Shown: positions 34,836-44,360 of the stretch, in pieces | Position numbering within the stretch: the stretch's first letter is position 1 | Layout: every line of letters begins with the position of its first letter | Source of the DNA: Sporosarcina quadrami | Lineage (GTDB): Bacteria; Bacillota; Bacilli; Bacillales_A; Planococcaceae | Reading direction: 5' to 3' | Assembly (NCBI RefSeq): GCF_014836615.1 | Contig: NZ_JACSQN010000010.1 | Location: forward strand, 1 to 64,000 | Length of the DNA stretch: 64,000 nt | Program-made: the position numbers and the translations under genes | The notes under the pieces: generated by a model | Told to the model about the DNA's origin: nothing | The model's input: the letters and a program-made list of their open reading frames with translations, nothing else | Databases searched by the model: none

Positions 34836-35444
34836 TTGAGTATTTACTTAGAACTTGCAAAGTCAGTCATTATTAACAAGAAGAATCGCCTTATTAGTTT
34901 CGACAAATCTTTAAAACTTGTAGGAACAGGTAGAAGTGCATTTGTTTTCAGAATGAAGTCATCAAATAAAGTAATTAAAGTGTTCTATCCTGATTATACG
35001 TACAATGCTAAAGAAGAAGCTGAAATTTATAAATCACTTCAAGGTATTCATTATTTCCCATCTATTTATGAATCAGGGCCGAATTATATTGTCATAGATT
35101 ACATTGAAGGTTATACACTTTTTGAATGTATGTCACAAGGAAGAATCATTACAGCAGATCATCTTAAAGAAATTGATTATGCGTTATCATTGGCTTCAGA
35201 TGTAGGATTAAATCCTTCTGATATTCACTTGCGAAATATTTTTATCACTTCTCATGACGAGATAAAACTCATTGATGTTGCACGTTATAGACAAATGAAA
35301 GACTGCAAGCAATGGTGTAATCTTAAGAAAGCCCATCGTCAATTTTACTGCAAAAGTTTCTTTTTCAAGAAAGTACCTGCTCATTTCTTGAATATCGTGG
35401 CATTCCTTTATAAAAAGGGACTTATACCATACTATCGAAATTAA
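34836..35444 (+). CDS. Protein-kinase-like protein (YrzF-type)
   Basis: 202 residues, a minimal kinase fold. Gly-loop GTGRSAFVF (30-38), VIKVF Lys48, hinge VIDYIEGYTL, catalytic-loop-like NPSDIHLRNIFI (Asp129, Asn134), and LIDVAR in place of DFG. It resembles the small YrzF-type Ser/Thr kinase-like proteins of Bacillus. A lysine- and aromatic-rich tail follows. The start is TTG 34836 with GGAGG 8 nt upstream. AT-rich relative to the operons around it. Target unknown. Confidence 0.78.
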   Translation: MSIYLELAKSVIINKKNRLISFDKSLKLVGTGRSAFVFRMKSSNKVIKVFYPDYTYNAKEEAEIYKSLQGIHYFPSIYESGPNYIVIDYIEGYTLFECMSQGRIITADHLKEIDYALSLASDVGLNPSDIHLRNIFITSHDEIKLIDVARYRQMKDCKQWCNLKKAHRQFYCKSFFFKKVPAHFLNIVAFLYKKGLIPYYRN

Positions 35445-35797
35445 ACGTGTAAATTGAGAATTAGATGACCCTGTAAAAGTACGAGAAACTGAGTGGGAGA
35501 ACGGCTGAGATATCAGCACTCTTCATACAATGTTCAAGCGGTTCTAAAGGTATTTACTACAGCTTCTAGCACCACAGCATTTGCTAAAGATAAAGTATTT
35601 ATCAAAAGAAGAGCAAATCGCTAACAATATTGAGTTTGAAAGTGAGTTAGAGGAAAGTTTAGACTATTTATTAGAGAGTGCTATAATTATAGATTACAGC
35701 TGTAAAAGAAGCCCGTTATAGAGTAGCTGCACAAAAAAGTACATAAATCGCATTGCAACTTTTAATGCGTTTTTTACTGTTTATAGGAGCGTGAGAT
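35445..35797 (+). other. AT-rich intergenic region with a probable gene remnant
   Basis: A 50-odd-codon frame ending at TAG 35719-35721 reads as a helical, acidic protein tail (for example EFESELEESLDYLLESAII). A second frame just before it reads VLKVFTTASSTTAFAKD. Neither has a start, which suggests a decayed gene of unknown family. A terminator-like hairpin follows at 35749-35776. Confidence 0.3.
35749..35776 (+). terminator. Terminator behind the gene remnant
   Basis: CGCATT pairs with AATGCG, followed by TTTTTT. Confidence 0.75.
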
Positions 35798-36133
35798 ATG
35801 AATTTCGACTCAAATACTCTCTACATTATACTTTTTATAGTAATAATTGTAGGAGAATGTATTGAATACTTCCGATCTAAAAAATTAGAACGTGAAGAAA
35901 ATAATTTTTATACAAAGAAAAAAAGTAGAATTGTACTTTCACTTTTTGCTATTGCTTGTTTCCTTCTCTTTTTAAACGACGTAATGGATTTAAGTGCTCT
36001 ACAATATATTGGAGCTGGTTTATTTATATTTACTGGGATTATTAATCTCTTTTTCATGTGGAAAGAGTATAAGTTTGTCGGTATCATTATTCTAGCAGTT
36101 GTACTATTGTTGCAGTACTTACAGTTCTTTTAA
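35798..36133 (+). CDS. Small four-helix membrane protein
   Basis: 111 residues, four predicted membrane helices (about 7-25, 45-61, 68-88, 92-111) and a charged loop RSKKLEREENNFYTKKKSR after the first. Ribosome site AGGAGCG lies 7 nt before the ATG. I do not recognise the family. It stands alone in the AT-rich patch. Confidence 0.65.
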   Translation: MNFDSNTLYIILFIVIIVGECIEYFRSKKLEREENNFYTKKKSRIVLSLFAIACFLLFLNDVMDLSALQYIGAGLFIFTGIINLFFMWKEYKFVGIIILAVVLLLQYLQFF

Positions 36134-36220
36134 ACAAAGAGGGTACTTGATTAGTGTAATTAACTGGCATCTAATAACTTGTTTTTGTTTGCTAAAGTCA
36201 TCTATATTAAAGTTTAGGAT

Positions 36221-36312
36221 GCTCGAAAAGATAGCGCTTGTCTCGCAAAAGCCATTCAACGTAATGGCTTTCGTTAATCCTCCTGGAGTCGACGGCTTCC
36301 ACTCCAATCAAC
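36221..36312 (+). repeat. Interspersed repeat copy 1
   Basis: About 92 bp that align with 59607-59697. Shared words in the same order and spacing are CGAAAAG, TCTCGCAAAAG, ATGGCTTTCG, CTGGAGTCG and ACTTCC/GCTTCC. Both copies lie in AT-rich accessory patches. They may be ends of a lost insertion sequence or a MITE-like element; no transposase is visible. The rest of 36134-36370 shows no gene. Confidence 0.7.
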
Positions 36313-36370
36313 TAAGAGCGTAGCACCAAAAAAACTACACTCATTAGTTGAATTGACTCAACCAAGATAT

Positions 36371-36526
36371 CTACATAATAAAAACTAAAATTGTTGTGAT
36401 AATTAAGGACTGTGCAAAAGAAATAACTAAATCATTTTTCCAGTATGTTTTGGAAAAACGACTAAAAATCCTACCTATCGCAAAGCTACAAATCCATATA
36501 GTTAAAAATATTAGGACAAAACCCAA
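36371..36526 (-). CDS. Small membrane protein
   Basis: 51 residues, two hydrophobic helices around a basic stretch (RIFSRFSKTYWKND). The TTG at 36526 follows a strong GGGGGAGG site 9 nt away; an ATG at 36553 lies upstream of that site. It follows another small membrane protein gene on the same strand. Unrecognised. Confidence 0.5.
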   Translation of the reverse strand: MGFVLIFLTIWICSFAIGRIFSRFSKTYWKNDLVISFAQSLIITTILVFIM

Positions 36527-36626
36527 GATGCAATACCTCCCCCACAATCTCATATAATTTCTCTTGAATTAGACCGATTGAAGCAAAAAATATGCAATAA
36601 TCACCCTTTTTTGTAGAAAAGAGAAA

Positions 36627-36866
36627 TTAATGTTTTTTGTTTCCATTAGGGTTTAGCTTAACAAGAATAAAAGAAGTTATTAGAGAAATGCATCCAAAAA
36701 TAAATATTTTTAGCCAAGACACCTCCACATTAAAAGGAGATAATTCATCCATATTTAAAGTGTATAAGGACCACCAATCATCTGTTCCCGACAGAAAGAT
36801 AGATGCAAACAACCAAACAGCAAATATCATAATAGCATTTACCAGAATAAGAATTTTATCTTTCAT
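36627..36866 (-). CDS. Small two-helix membrane protein
   Basis: 79 residues, with a hydrophobic helix at about 5-24 and another at about 50-70, separated by an acidic, tryptophan-containing loop (GTDDWWSLYTLNMDELS). AAGGAGAG lies 5 nt before the ATG. Probably a two-gene unit with the small membrane gene downstream. Unrecognised. Confidence 0.6.
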   Translation of the reverse strand: MKDKILILVNAIMIFAVWLFASIFLSGTDDWWSLYTLNMDELSPFNVEVSWLKIFIFGCISLITSFILVKLNPNGNKKH

Positions 36867-36928
36867 ACTTCTCTCCTTAATTCAAGAAAATGCCCCGGTT
36901 AATCCAACTTGCGGGCTTTATCATTTCC

Positions 36929-37864
36929 TCATAACTTCCTCATAAACCCAGCAATCGCTTCATTCACAAAATGAGCGCCGAGCTTCACAGTACGACCATT
37001 TTCATCCAATGAAGGATTCACTTCACAAATATCAAATGAATGCGTCTTCTCATGTGTAGCAACTTTACGTATAATTTCACGCACAGTCGTCGGTTCCAAT
37101 CCGAATGGAGAGGGGGCACTCACACCTGGCGCAAACGCTGCGTTTACGACGTCTGTACATAATGTAAGTAGAACCGCGTCATGCTTGTCCATAAATGCAT
37201 CCAGTGAATTCATCAATTCCCCAAGCTTTCCAGTGATCATTTCATCTTCATGCACATACTCAACACCAAGTGCATCCGCCCGATCAAACAGCTCCTGTGT
37301 ATTGCCATACCGCTGGATACCGGCGACGAAATACCCCGCATTCATATCTTGTTCTAAAATCTGTCTGAACATCGTACCAGAGGAAGTCTGCTCATCATAT
37401 GGACGCAAATCGAAATGGGCATCGATATTAACAATCCCTAGAGAGACATCTGTACCAAGAAACTCCCGCACCCCTAGATAATGCCCGTACAATGTCTCAT
37501 GTCCGCCACCTAAAATGACCGGCGTCGATCCGTTCGATAACAACGTACTTACTGCATCGCCTAATTGTTGTTGCGCAGTTTCCAAGTCTTCACCGACACA
37601 GGCAATATTGCCGACATCGACAAGCCGCCCACTTTCATAAAAACGCCATGGCAACTTCGCAAGCTCTCCCCGTAATGCATCGGGAGCCTGTGCTGCACCT
37701 AACCGCCCTTTATTACGCCGAACCCCTTCCTCACATTCAAATCCAACAATTGCGCACGAATCCTTCGCTTCGCATACATCCATCATTTCCACGACTTGAT
37801 GGTAGCGGAAAGCTGTACGATCCACTGCATCATCTATCCTGCCTGTCCATATTGATTCACTCAC
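36929..37864 (-). CDS. hutG: Formimidoylglutamase
   Basis: 311 residues, arginase/agmatinase fold; hydrolyses N-formimidoyl-glutamate to glutamate and formamide at the end of histidine breakdown. Manganese-binding motifs GGGHETLYGHY, NIDAHFDLRP and LCTDVVNAAFAPGVSAPSPFGL match HutG. AAAGGA abuts ATG 37873, so GTG 37864, 8 nt away, is the likely start. The partner genes hutU and hutI lie 7 kb downstream on the other strand; hutH is not in the window. Divergent from an AraC-type regulator. Confidence 0.93.
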   Translation of the reverse strand: MSESIWTGRIDDAVDRTAFRYHQVVEMMDVCEAKDSCAIVGFECEEGVRRNKGRLGAAQAPDALRGELAKLPWRFYESGRLVDVGNIACVGEDLETAQQQLGDAVSTLLSNGSTPVILGGGHETLYGHYLGVREFLGTDVSLGIVNIDAHFDLRPYDEQTSSGTMFRQILEQDMNAGYFVAGIQRYGNTQELFDRADALGVEYVHEDEMITGKLGELMNSLDAFMDKHDAVLLTLCTDVVNAAFAPGVSAPSPFGLEPTTVREIIRKVATHEKTHSFDICEVNPSLDENGRTVKLGAHFVNEAIAGFMRKL

Positions 37865-37955
37865 ACAGCTCATCCTTTCTAAAGTAGACTCCTTGCCAAC
37901 AGTATATCGCTAGATTATGATTATTCCAACAACCGATTTAGAGGAAGGCGATTTT

Positions 37956-39377
37956 ATGAAAATAGTATTGCTTATTAAAGACCCGCTCGAAGCACAAGGA
38001 CTCAAATGGCTCCTCACCTCACAATGGACGGATGTACAAGTGGAAATTGCCGACCCTACGAATCCACCCACCGACGCATACCTCTACATCATCGACATGC
38101 AGTTGCTGAACGCTGAATTCGAACTGCCACTACACGCCGTCTGGCTTGGCATCTCATCCGAAAGGACATTCCAAACCGTTTACAAAGCTCTATCCTTAAA
38201 AGCGGAAGACATTCTATTCCGGCCTTTCCAACCTGATAGACTCATTCGACAAGTCCAACAAATTCGTTTCCGTTGGCGGAACGAATCGGCGCAACTTACT
38301 AGACCCGTTCAACAACGTACCGACATGGTGACATATGAAAACCTGCTCATCGGCGAAACCGAAGTTCAAACACCAGTGCTAGTAAGTTTAATCGCGCCAT
38401 CGCGTATCGACGAACTCGACCATCTCGTCCGCGAACTGGACATGCATGATTTTCCGACTGTTTATGATATCTTCCCATTTTCGGATTTTGTCCTCGTCGT
38501 CCATAAATTGAAAGAGCTAGACACTCTTCAAGAAGCATATACAATCTTTTATTCGCAATGGAAATTACAATCGGATGCGCTGCTGACAATCTATTTGCAT
38601 GCAGATGAAAGTCGTACAAATTACCGCGTGCTTTATAAAAAGATGCGCCGTCTGCATGAAAGGATTTTCTATGATGGGTACGACATTTTATCGATTGAAC
38701 AGGAAGAACTTCATTGGCGGGAGATGGATCCATTTTTGTCGCCGCTCGAGCAACGAAAATGGATAGAAATGCTTGAAAAACGGCAAATGGCGAATATTCG
38801 TCAGTGGATGGAACAGGACTTTCTGACAGTTGAATCCCCGTTTCCTGATCCCGAAATGGTACGTGTCCGATTGACGAGCATCCTTGCACAAGTTCGAAGG
38901 TATATGACAACGAAAGCAATGAAATCGCAAGCAATCGAGCAAGCGTATCATTCACTCTTTCAAACGGTCATCCGTGAAGCGGTCATGTACGATATTATCC
39001 AGTCTTTCATTGCGTTCATTGCAGAATTACTTCAAACGTCCGAAGGTAAAATGCAAAGGGAAGGGAACTTGGTCGAAAAAGTGCAAGAGCGCATGAATGC
39101 TAATTACTGGGATACTTCCTGGAACTTGGCGGCATGTGCAGACGAATTAAAAATCCATAAAAGTACATTAAGCCGAAAGTATGCGAGTGAAGCAGGGAAG
39201 TCCTTCAGCGATGCGTTGCTTGAAATCCGCATTGCTGAGGCAAAACGGCTATTGAAAGAGACTGACTTGGCTATTGCCGATGTATCCCAATCGACCGGGT
39301 TCAGTCATGCTACCTATTTCAGTAAGCGATTTAAAGAGGAGACAGGAATTACGCCTTATCAATATCGAATCAAATGA
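37956..39377 (+). CDS. AraC-family regulator with degenerate receiver domain
   Basis: 473 residues. Residues about 1-110 look like a response-regulator receiver (MKIVLLIKD ... YIIDMQLL ... LFRPFQPDRL) of the YesN class, but the middle is unusual. A long middle domain follows, and a C-terminal AraC-type double HTH fills about 370-473 (WNLAACADELKIHKSTLSRK ... GFSHATYFSKRFKEETGITP). ATG 37956 with GAGGAAGG 7-9 nt upstream is preferred over the frame start at 37917. Being divergent from hutG, it may control histidine use (inference). Confidence 0.85.
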   Translation: MKIVLLIKDPLEAQGLKWLLTSQWTDVQVEIADPTNPPTDAYLYIIDMQLLNAEFELPLHAVWLGISSERTFQTVYKALSLKAEDILFRPFQPDRLIRQVQQIRFRWRNESAQLTRPVQQRTDMVTYENLLIGETEVQTPVLVSLIAPSRIDELDHLVRELDMHDFPTVYDIFPFSDFVLVVHKLKELDTLQEAYTIFYSQWKLQSDALLTIYLHADESRTNYRVLYKKMRRLHERIFYDGYDILSIEQEELHWREMDPFLSPLEQRKWIEMLEKRQMANIRQWMEQDFLTVESPFPDPEMVRVRLTSILAQVRRYMTTKAMKSQAIEQAYHSLFQTVIREAVMYDIIQSFIAFIAELLQTSEGKMQREGNLVEKVQERMNANYWDTSWNLAACADELKIHKSTLSRKYASEAGKSFSDALLEIRIAEAKRLLKETDLAIADVSQSTGFSHATYFSKRFKEETGITPYQYRIK

Positions 39378-39518
39378 GACTGTATAAGAGGTAATAAATT
39401 ACCAAGATGGAAATATAAAAGTGCCATCCTATTATTCAACTCTTACAACGTAGCTTTGCAATTAGAGTCCTATGGTATAATGCAAGATAATTTTGAAATT
39501 TAGAGTGAGGTATGTCAA

Positions 39519-40196
39519 TTGAAAAGAAGCGTGTTGTATATAGAAGATAATGAGAAAATAGGGAGTTGGGTCAAAGAGGAATTAGAACAGCGAGGATTTT
39601 CAGTTAAGTGGCTGCTTTCTGGTGAAGGTGCCGAAGAAGTTGTAAATCAGCATGAAATAGTTATCTTGGATATTATGCTACCCGGTTTAGATGGATTTAC
39701 TGTTGGCAAAAGATTAAAAAAGGCAGCTCCTGCTGTACCTATTTTGCTCTTATCTGCTCGGACATCGATAAATGATAAAGTGGATGGTTTACAATTTGCT
39801 GATGACTATTTAACTAAACCCTTCCATACAGATGAATTAGTTGCAAGATTAGAAGTGTTAATACGCCGAAGTAGTGGTACATATTCCGAACGCATTTCAT
39901 TAGGAAATCATATTGAAGTAGATCTAGAAGCACAAATGATATACGACAAACACACTGGAGAAGAAATTATATTGACGAGGAAGCAACATCAAATTTTAAT
40001 GTATTTCTTGCGGCACCCTAATCGCGTCTTGCCGAAAGAACAAATTTATGAGGCGATTTGGGAAGAAACTTATATAACTGGTGATAAAACATTAATGGTG
40101 CATATCAGTCGACTGCGTCAAAAGTTGGAACGTAAACCAGATTCCTTGGAAATTATTGAAACGTTGAAGGGAATAGGCTATCGGGTGAAACTATGA
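39519..40196 (+). CDS. OmpR-family response regulator
   Basis: 225 residues. Receiver domain with Glu9/Asp10 and phospho-acceptor Asp51 (VILDIMLPGLDGF), a Lys in LTKPF, then a winged-helix DNA-binding domain (LTRKQHQILMYFLRHPNRVL ... GIGYRVKL). TTG 39519 follows GAGTGAGG. A -10-like TATAAT at 39476-39481 lies upstream. Overlaps the kinase gene by 4 bp. It probably controls the ABC exporter downstream. Confidence 0.93.
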   Translation: MKRSVLYIEDNEKIGSWVKEELEQRGFSVKWLLSGEGAEEVVNQHEIVILDIMLPGLDGFTVGKRLKKAAPAVPILLLSARTSINDKVDGLQFADDYLTKPFHTDELVARLEVLIRRSSGTYSERISLGNHIEVDLEAQMIYDKHTGEEIILTRKQHQILMYFLRHPNRVLPKEQIYEAIWEETYITGDKTLMVHISRLRQKLERKPDSLEIIETLKGIGYRVKL

Positions 40197-41200
40197 AAAA
40201 GACTAGATCATTATTTCGTCATTTTCTAATAGGACATTTTCTCTTTATCTTTTTTCCTCCAATTGTGTTTATTTCTCTTCTTATGCCCGTTGGATTTTCG
40301 GGTATTAATGAAGAAAATCTTATTTTACATCAATTTTATTTCATACTACTTTTGTTAGGTTTTATAATTGTCGCATTTTTTGTCATCTCTTGGCTTTTCT
40401 TCTTGAGATTACGCAAACGTCTCACCCGCTTACAGGAAGTCATGTCTTTTTCAGCTACTACTAACTCATTTCCTAAACCAATATCTGTTCCAATGGATCG
40501 TGTGGATGAAATAGACCAGTTAGGAAGTTCTTTTAATTGGATGATTCAGCAGCTTGAAGACAGTCGCAAGCGTGAATATGAAGAGGAATTATTACGCCAT
40601 CGACTCATTGCGAATTTATCTCACGACTTACGAACGCCGCTTACCATTTTGAGAGGACATGCCACCAGATTAAATAAAGAATCAATGAGTCTAGAAGGAC
40701 AAAACTCATTAACAGAGATGGACCATACGATTACAAGAGTCGGAGATCTTATGGATGATTTACTTTCCTATACAATACTTACATCAGGGAAAGATCCTTT
40801 TCAACCCATTTCAACAGATATTGGACGGTTAGTAAGAGCATCTGTTGCTGCGTGGTATCCTGTATTTGAAGAGAAAGAAATTCAGTTCGATATTGATTTA
40901 CCAACCGAGCAGACGTTTTATTGGGAAGCAGATCCTAAATGGCTGACACGGGTTCTGGACAATTTATTTCAGAATATCCTTCGCCATGCAGCAGAGGGGA
41001 AATATGCAAACATTGTGGTTGATGTAGAAAAAGAACAGATCATTGTTGCGGACAGAGGTCCAGGTATGGATCACTCTTCCTATGAGAGTGGAGCGGAAAT
41101 CGGTTTATCGGCTTCAAATTATATGTTGAAAAAAATGAGGCTGAAAGCTGACTATGCATCAAATGAAAATGGTACAAGCGTAGTTATTGGAAGAGCTTAA
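40193..41200 (+). CDS. Sensor histidine kinase
   Basis: 335 residues. Two membrane helices (about 10-31 and 45-70) with a very short outer loop, a HAMP-like linker, H-box NLSHDLRTPLT with His144, and an HATPase domain (N-box NLFQNILRHAAEG, G1 VADRGPGMD). The short outer loop is typical of kinases that detect peptide antibiotics in or at the membrane, often through the ABC transporter they regulate. Confidence 0.92.
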   Translation: MKKTRSLFRHFLIGHFLFIFFPPIVFISLLMPVGFSGINEENLILHQFYFILLLLGFIIVAFFVISWLFFLRLRKRLTRLQEVMSFSATTNSFPKPISVPMDRVDEIDQLGSSFNWMIQQLEDSRKREYEEELLRHRLIANLSHDLRTPLTILRGHATRLNKESMSLEGQNSLTEMDHTITRVGDLMDDLLSYTILTSGKDPFQPISTDIGRLVRASVAAWYPVFEEKEIQFDIDLPTEQTFYWEADPKWLTRVLDNLFQNILRHAAEGKYANIVVDVEKEQIIVADRGPGMDHSSYESGAEIGLSASNYMLKKMRLKADYASNENGTSVVIGRA

Positions 41201-41205
41201 CCTAA

Positions 41206-41262
41206 AGTTTACCTAGAATTAAACTACATGATAACCGCGGTGTTACTTTGCTTCTTTATAAT
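41206..41262 (+). promoter_or_regulatory. Candidate promoter and response-regulator site of the ABC exporter operon
   Basis: TATAAT at 41257-41262 lacks a -35. Upstream, AGTTTA-N8-TAAACT forms an inverted repeat at 41206-41225, centred about 53 bp before the expected start. It is a plausible target of the adjacent OmpR-type regulator; inference only. Confidence 0.45.
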
Positions 41263-41292
41263 GAGAGCCATAGCAGAAAGGAAGTGTTATGG

Positions 41293-42006
41293 TTGCTCAC
41301 AATTAATAACGTAGTCAAACATCGCGGAAATCAAGAAATCTTATCAGGTGTCAGTTTTAAAGCTAGACCAGGAAGAGTAACTGGTTTTTTAGGTCCCAAT
41401 GGGGCAGGTAAAAGTTCTACACTTCGCATCCTACTTGGATTAGATCGTGCCACATCAGGGAGTGCACTAATTGATGGAGTGCCATTCGCAGAATTACAGA
41501 ATCCTCTGGCGACAGTAGGCGCTGCACTTGATGGATTTGGAGCTCATCGTATGCGAACAGGACGGGCACACTTACGTTGGATTGCTCGTGCCGCAGGATT
41601 GTCTCACTCACGTGTCGAGGAAGTTCTGGAAATAGTAGGGCTTACGAATGTAGCTGGGAAAAGAGTCGGAACTTATTCCCTTGGTATGGGGAAAAGACTT
41701 GGAATGGCAGCAGCACTACTTGGTGATCCGGAAATATTGGTGTTAGATGAACCTGTAAACGGGCTCGACCCAGAAGGAATTCGTTGGATTCGGACATTTT
41801 TACGCGAACGTGCTGAGTCTGGAAAAACGGTGTTACTATCCAGTCATCTAATGGGAGAGCTTGCAGAGACTGTTGATGATGTGGTGATTATTAATCATGG
41901 AAAAGTCGTTGCAGATGGAACATTGGAAGAAGTAATAGGTAATCATTCCACGCTGGAGGAAGCCTTTTTTGCCCTGACTTCTAAAAACAACGGTGATGGT
42001 GTATGA
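41293..42006 (+). CDS. ABC transporter ATP-binding protein (lantibiotic-immunity-like)
   Basis: 237 residues with Walker A GPNGAGKSS, signature-like YSLGMGKRLG, Walker B LVLDEPVNGLDP and switch His in SSHLMGE. It resembles ATPases of peptide-antibiotic resistance exporters (LanF/NatA group). TTG 41293, 10 nt after AAAGGA, is the preferred start. Followed by two different permeases, as in LanFEG systems, and preceded by a two-component pair. Confidence 0.9.
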   Translation: MLTINNVVKHRGNQEILSGVSFKARPGRVTGFLGPNGAGKSSTLRILLGLDRATSGSALIDGVPFAELQNPLATVGAALDGFGAHRMRTGRAHLRWIARAAGLSHSRVEEVLEIVGLTNVAGKRVGTYSLGMGKRLGMAAALLGDPEILVLDEPVNGLDPEGIRWIRTFLRERAESGKTVLLSSHLMGELAETVDDVVIINHGKVVADGTLEEVIGNHSTLEEAFFALTSKNNGDGV

Positions 42007-42746
42007 GAGCATTTAACGCGGAACTATCTAAATTGTTCTCCCTGCCGGGGATTTGGCTTGCCTTTCTTATTGGAGCATTTGTCCCTGCGGTCATTGCTGC
42101 CTTGGACAGTACAGCACAAAAAGAGGAGATTATAGCTGGAGTTAGCACACGACTATCGGAAGTTGGCTATATAGGATTAGCTCTTGGTGTGCAAGGTATC
42201 ATTATTCTTGGGGTACTTGCTGTCAGCAGTGAGTATTTGACAGAGAGCAGTGAATCTGGTGGAGGGAATCAGATTACAACAAGTTTAACCGTTGTTTCAT
42301 CCCGTTTCCACTTTTTGCTGGCAAAAGCAAGTGCTGTAACAGTGATCGGCATACTACTTTCCATTGTTGCTATTCTAACGACTGTGTCAGCAACAAATCT
42401 TATTCTTGGTGAATACGCTCCTGCCTTTGAAGCGCCTAAACTTATCGGCGTAGTTTGTTACTGGACATTTACTGCTCTTTTAGCATTTGGAATTACGATT
42501 CTAACAAAGAATGGCATTATTCCACTTACTGTTCTCATTATAAATTCATCTGTTGTTGCAGTCTCTTACCTACTTTCTAAGGTTACAAAGTTAGCGTTTT
42601 ACTTACCGGATATAGCTGGCTCGAATATGTTTATGAGCGACGGATTTCACACCCCATTCACAGGCGGTTTAATCATGTTTGCTTGGGTAGCCGTTCTTTT
42701 CATTATTGCAGTAATTGTATTTCATAGGAGGGACGTTGCATCATGA
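42003..42746 (+). CDS. ABC-2 type permease, first subunit
   Basis: 247 residues, about six membrane helices. The N-terminus (FNAELSKLFSLPGIWLAFLI) and the TSLTVVSSRFHFLLAKA segment are typical of LanE/LanG-type exporters. Overlaps both neighbours by 4 bp. Confidence 0.88.
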   Translation: MRAFNAELSKLFSLPGIWLAFLIGAFVPAVIAALDSTAQKEEIIAGVSTRLSEVGYIGLALGVQGIIILGVLAVSSEYLTESSESGGGNQITTSLTVVSSRFHFLLAKASAVTVIGILLSIVAILTTVSATNLILGEYAPAFEAPKLIGVVCYWTFTALLAFGITILTKNGIIPLTVLIINSSVVAVSYLLSKVTKLAFYLPDIAGSNMFMSDGFHTPFTGGLIMFAWVAVLFIIAVIVFHRRDVAS

Positions 42747-43501
42747 GTGTCTCTTCTAGTAGAAAAACAACACGAATTCTTAGCGCTGAACTGGATAAAT
42801 TAATTACAATGCCATTGATATGGCGCACTTTTGTAGCTACATTCATTATTAATTTAGTTTTAACCGCAGCTTTTACTTCTGCTAGTCTACAAGGGGCAGC
42901 AGATACGAAAAGTGTATTGAACATAGGACTTGCTTCAATGATATATCTTCAGGCAGGGTTCATTATTCTTGGTATCTTAGCTACTTGTTCGGAGTATACG
43001 GGTGGACAGGTTCAAACTACGTTAACGACAATACCTTGGCGCGGCTTGCAATTAATCTCGAAGCATTTGGCATTGGCTGTTTTCACATTTCCTGCGGCGT
43101 TGGTAATTACTGCTTCAGGTGTCCTATATACTGTTCTGATGATGCAAGATACAGTAGCAGGGATTGGAATAAACACCATGATACAGACAGTAGTAGGGGC
43201 GGCAGGCTATCTGACCGTAACGACCCTTCTTAGTGCTGCTGTAGGAGCTTTACTAAGACGTACCACTCCTGCTTTGGTGGTGCTGCTAGGCTATTATTTC
43301 ATTGTGAGTCCATTAATGAGTGATTTTCTGCCTCGTGTTCATAATTATTTCCCTGATGCGGCAGGAGCTTATATGTATATGGAAACTTTTTCTAATGAAG
43401 TAAAGGTTCTTACCCCGATGCAAGGGACAGGTATTGCTGTGGGATGGACACTGATCTTTATGGCGATAGCTATTGTTTTTTACCGGAAACGGGATGCCTA
43501 A
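42743..43501 (+). CDS. ABC-2 type permease, second subunit
   Basis: 252 residues, about six helices, paralogous to the preceding permease (ILSAELDKLITMPLIWRTFV, TTIPWRGLQLISKHLAL). The two probably form a heterodimer with the upstream ATPase to remove a peptide or lipid-active compound from the membrane. Confidence 0.88.
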   Translation: MSVSSSRKTTRILSAELDKLITMPLIWRTFVATFIINLVLTAAFTSASLQGAADTKSVLNIGLASMIYLQAGFIILGILATCSEYTGGQVQTTLTTIPWRGLQLISKHLALAVFTFPAALVITASGVLYTVLMMQDTVAGIGINTMIQTVVGAAGYLTVTTLLSAAVGALLRRTTPALVVLLGYYFIVSPLMSDFLPRVHNYFPDAAGAYMYMETFSNEVKVLTPMQGTGIAVGWTLIFMAIAIVFYRKRDA

Positions 43502-43550
43502 TGTTCGTTTCTAGCATGTAGCAGTAAAGCAAGTTCGAGGGGGCATAGAA

Positions 43551-44360
43551 TTGAAAGTGGTTGTGGAAGTTACGGATGTAGGGAAGGTAATAGGGGGTCG
43601 CCAGATCTTTGAGCATATTTCTTTTTCGTGTACGCGGGATACGATTTTATTTGTACGAGGTGGTAATGGCACAGGGAAAAGCACCTTGCTAAAGATGTTG
43701 GCGGGAATTTATGAACCTACGGCTGGAGAGGTCCGTCGGCAAACGAAGTATATCGGATATGTTCCGGAGCATTTTCCGGAGGACATTCGCTTCAAGGTGA
43801 AAGAGTATCTGCTGTTGACGGCTTCCTTCCATGGAACGGTGAAGGATTGTGAAGCGCGAATCATGGAATATATGGATCTGTTCGGCTTAAGTCCATTTGA
43901 AAATAAGCCAATCGCTGCGTGTTCGAAAGGGACCAAGCAGAAGGTGGGAATCATTCAAGCGCTGCTGATGGAGCCGGACCTCCTTCTGTTAGATGAGCCG
44001 CTTACAGGGCTGGATCAGGAATCACAGGAAGCGATTATCCGACTGCTACAGTCATTTTGTGGAACGGTGGCTATCATTTTTACGGCGCATGAGGATGGGC
44101 CGATTACTGAGCTTGCGACCCACGTGCTGCAAATCGAGACGGGAGAAGTGTCGACTGTTGGTCAATCGGTGCGCAGGAAGCGGCAAAAGGAGATTCATAT
44201 AATGATCCCAGCCGGTGAGAAGATGATGTTCATTCCCGCTGGCCAGATTGAAATGAATGGCAGAACGGCGGTTATTACGGTGGAACAAGACAGCAGTGAT
44301 GACATGCTCCGAAAACTGCTCGGCATGGGCTGTTCCATATTGGAAGTGAGGAATAAATGA
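43551..44360 (+). CDS. ABC transporter ATP-binding protein
   Basis: 269 residues. Walker A GGNGTGKST, unusual signature CSKGTKQKVG, Walker B LLLLDEPLTGLD, switch His in TAHED. A ~60-residue C-terminal domain follows the ATPase core. TTG 43551 has GAGGGGG 7 nt upstream. Base composition is more GC-rich than in the preceding two-component/ABC genes, so it is probably a separate unit rather than part of that operon. Confidence 0.88.
   Translation: MKVVVEVTDVGKVIGGRQIFEHISFSCTRDTILFVRGGNGTGKSTLLKMLAGIYEPTAGEVRRQTKYIGYVPEHFPEDIRFKVKEYLLLTASFHGTVKDCEARIMEYMDLFGLSPFENKPIAACSKGTKQKVGIIQALLMEPDLLLLDEPLTGLDQESQEAIIRLLQSFCGTVAIIFTAHEDGPITELATHVLQIETGEVSTVGQSVRRKRQKEIHIMIPAGEKMMFIPAGQIEMNGRTAVITVEQDSSDDMLRKLLGMGCSILEVRNK

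Noticed and set aside
34396-36900. Prophage or integrated element
   Set aside because: AT-rich accessory content but no integrase, phage structural gene or flanking attachment repeats.
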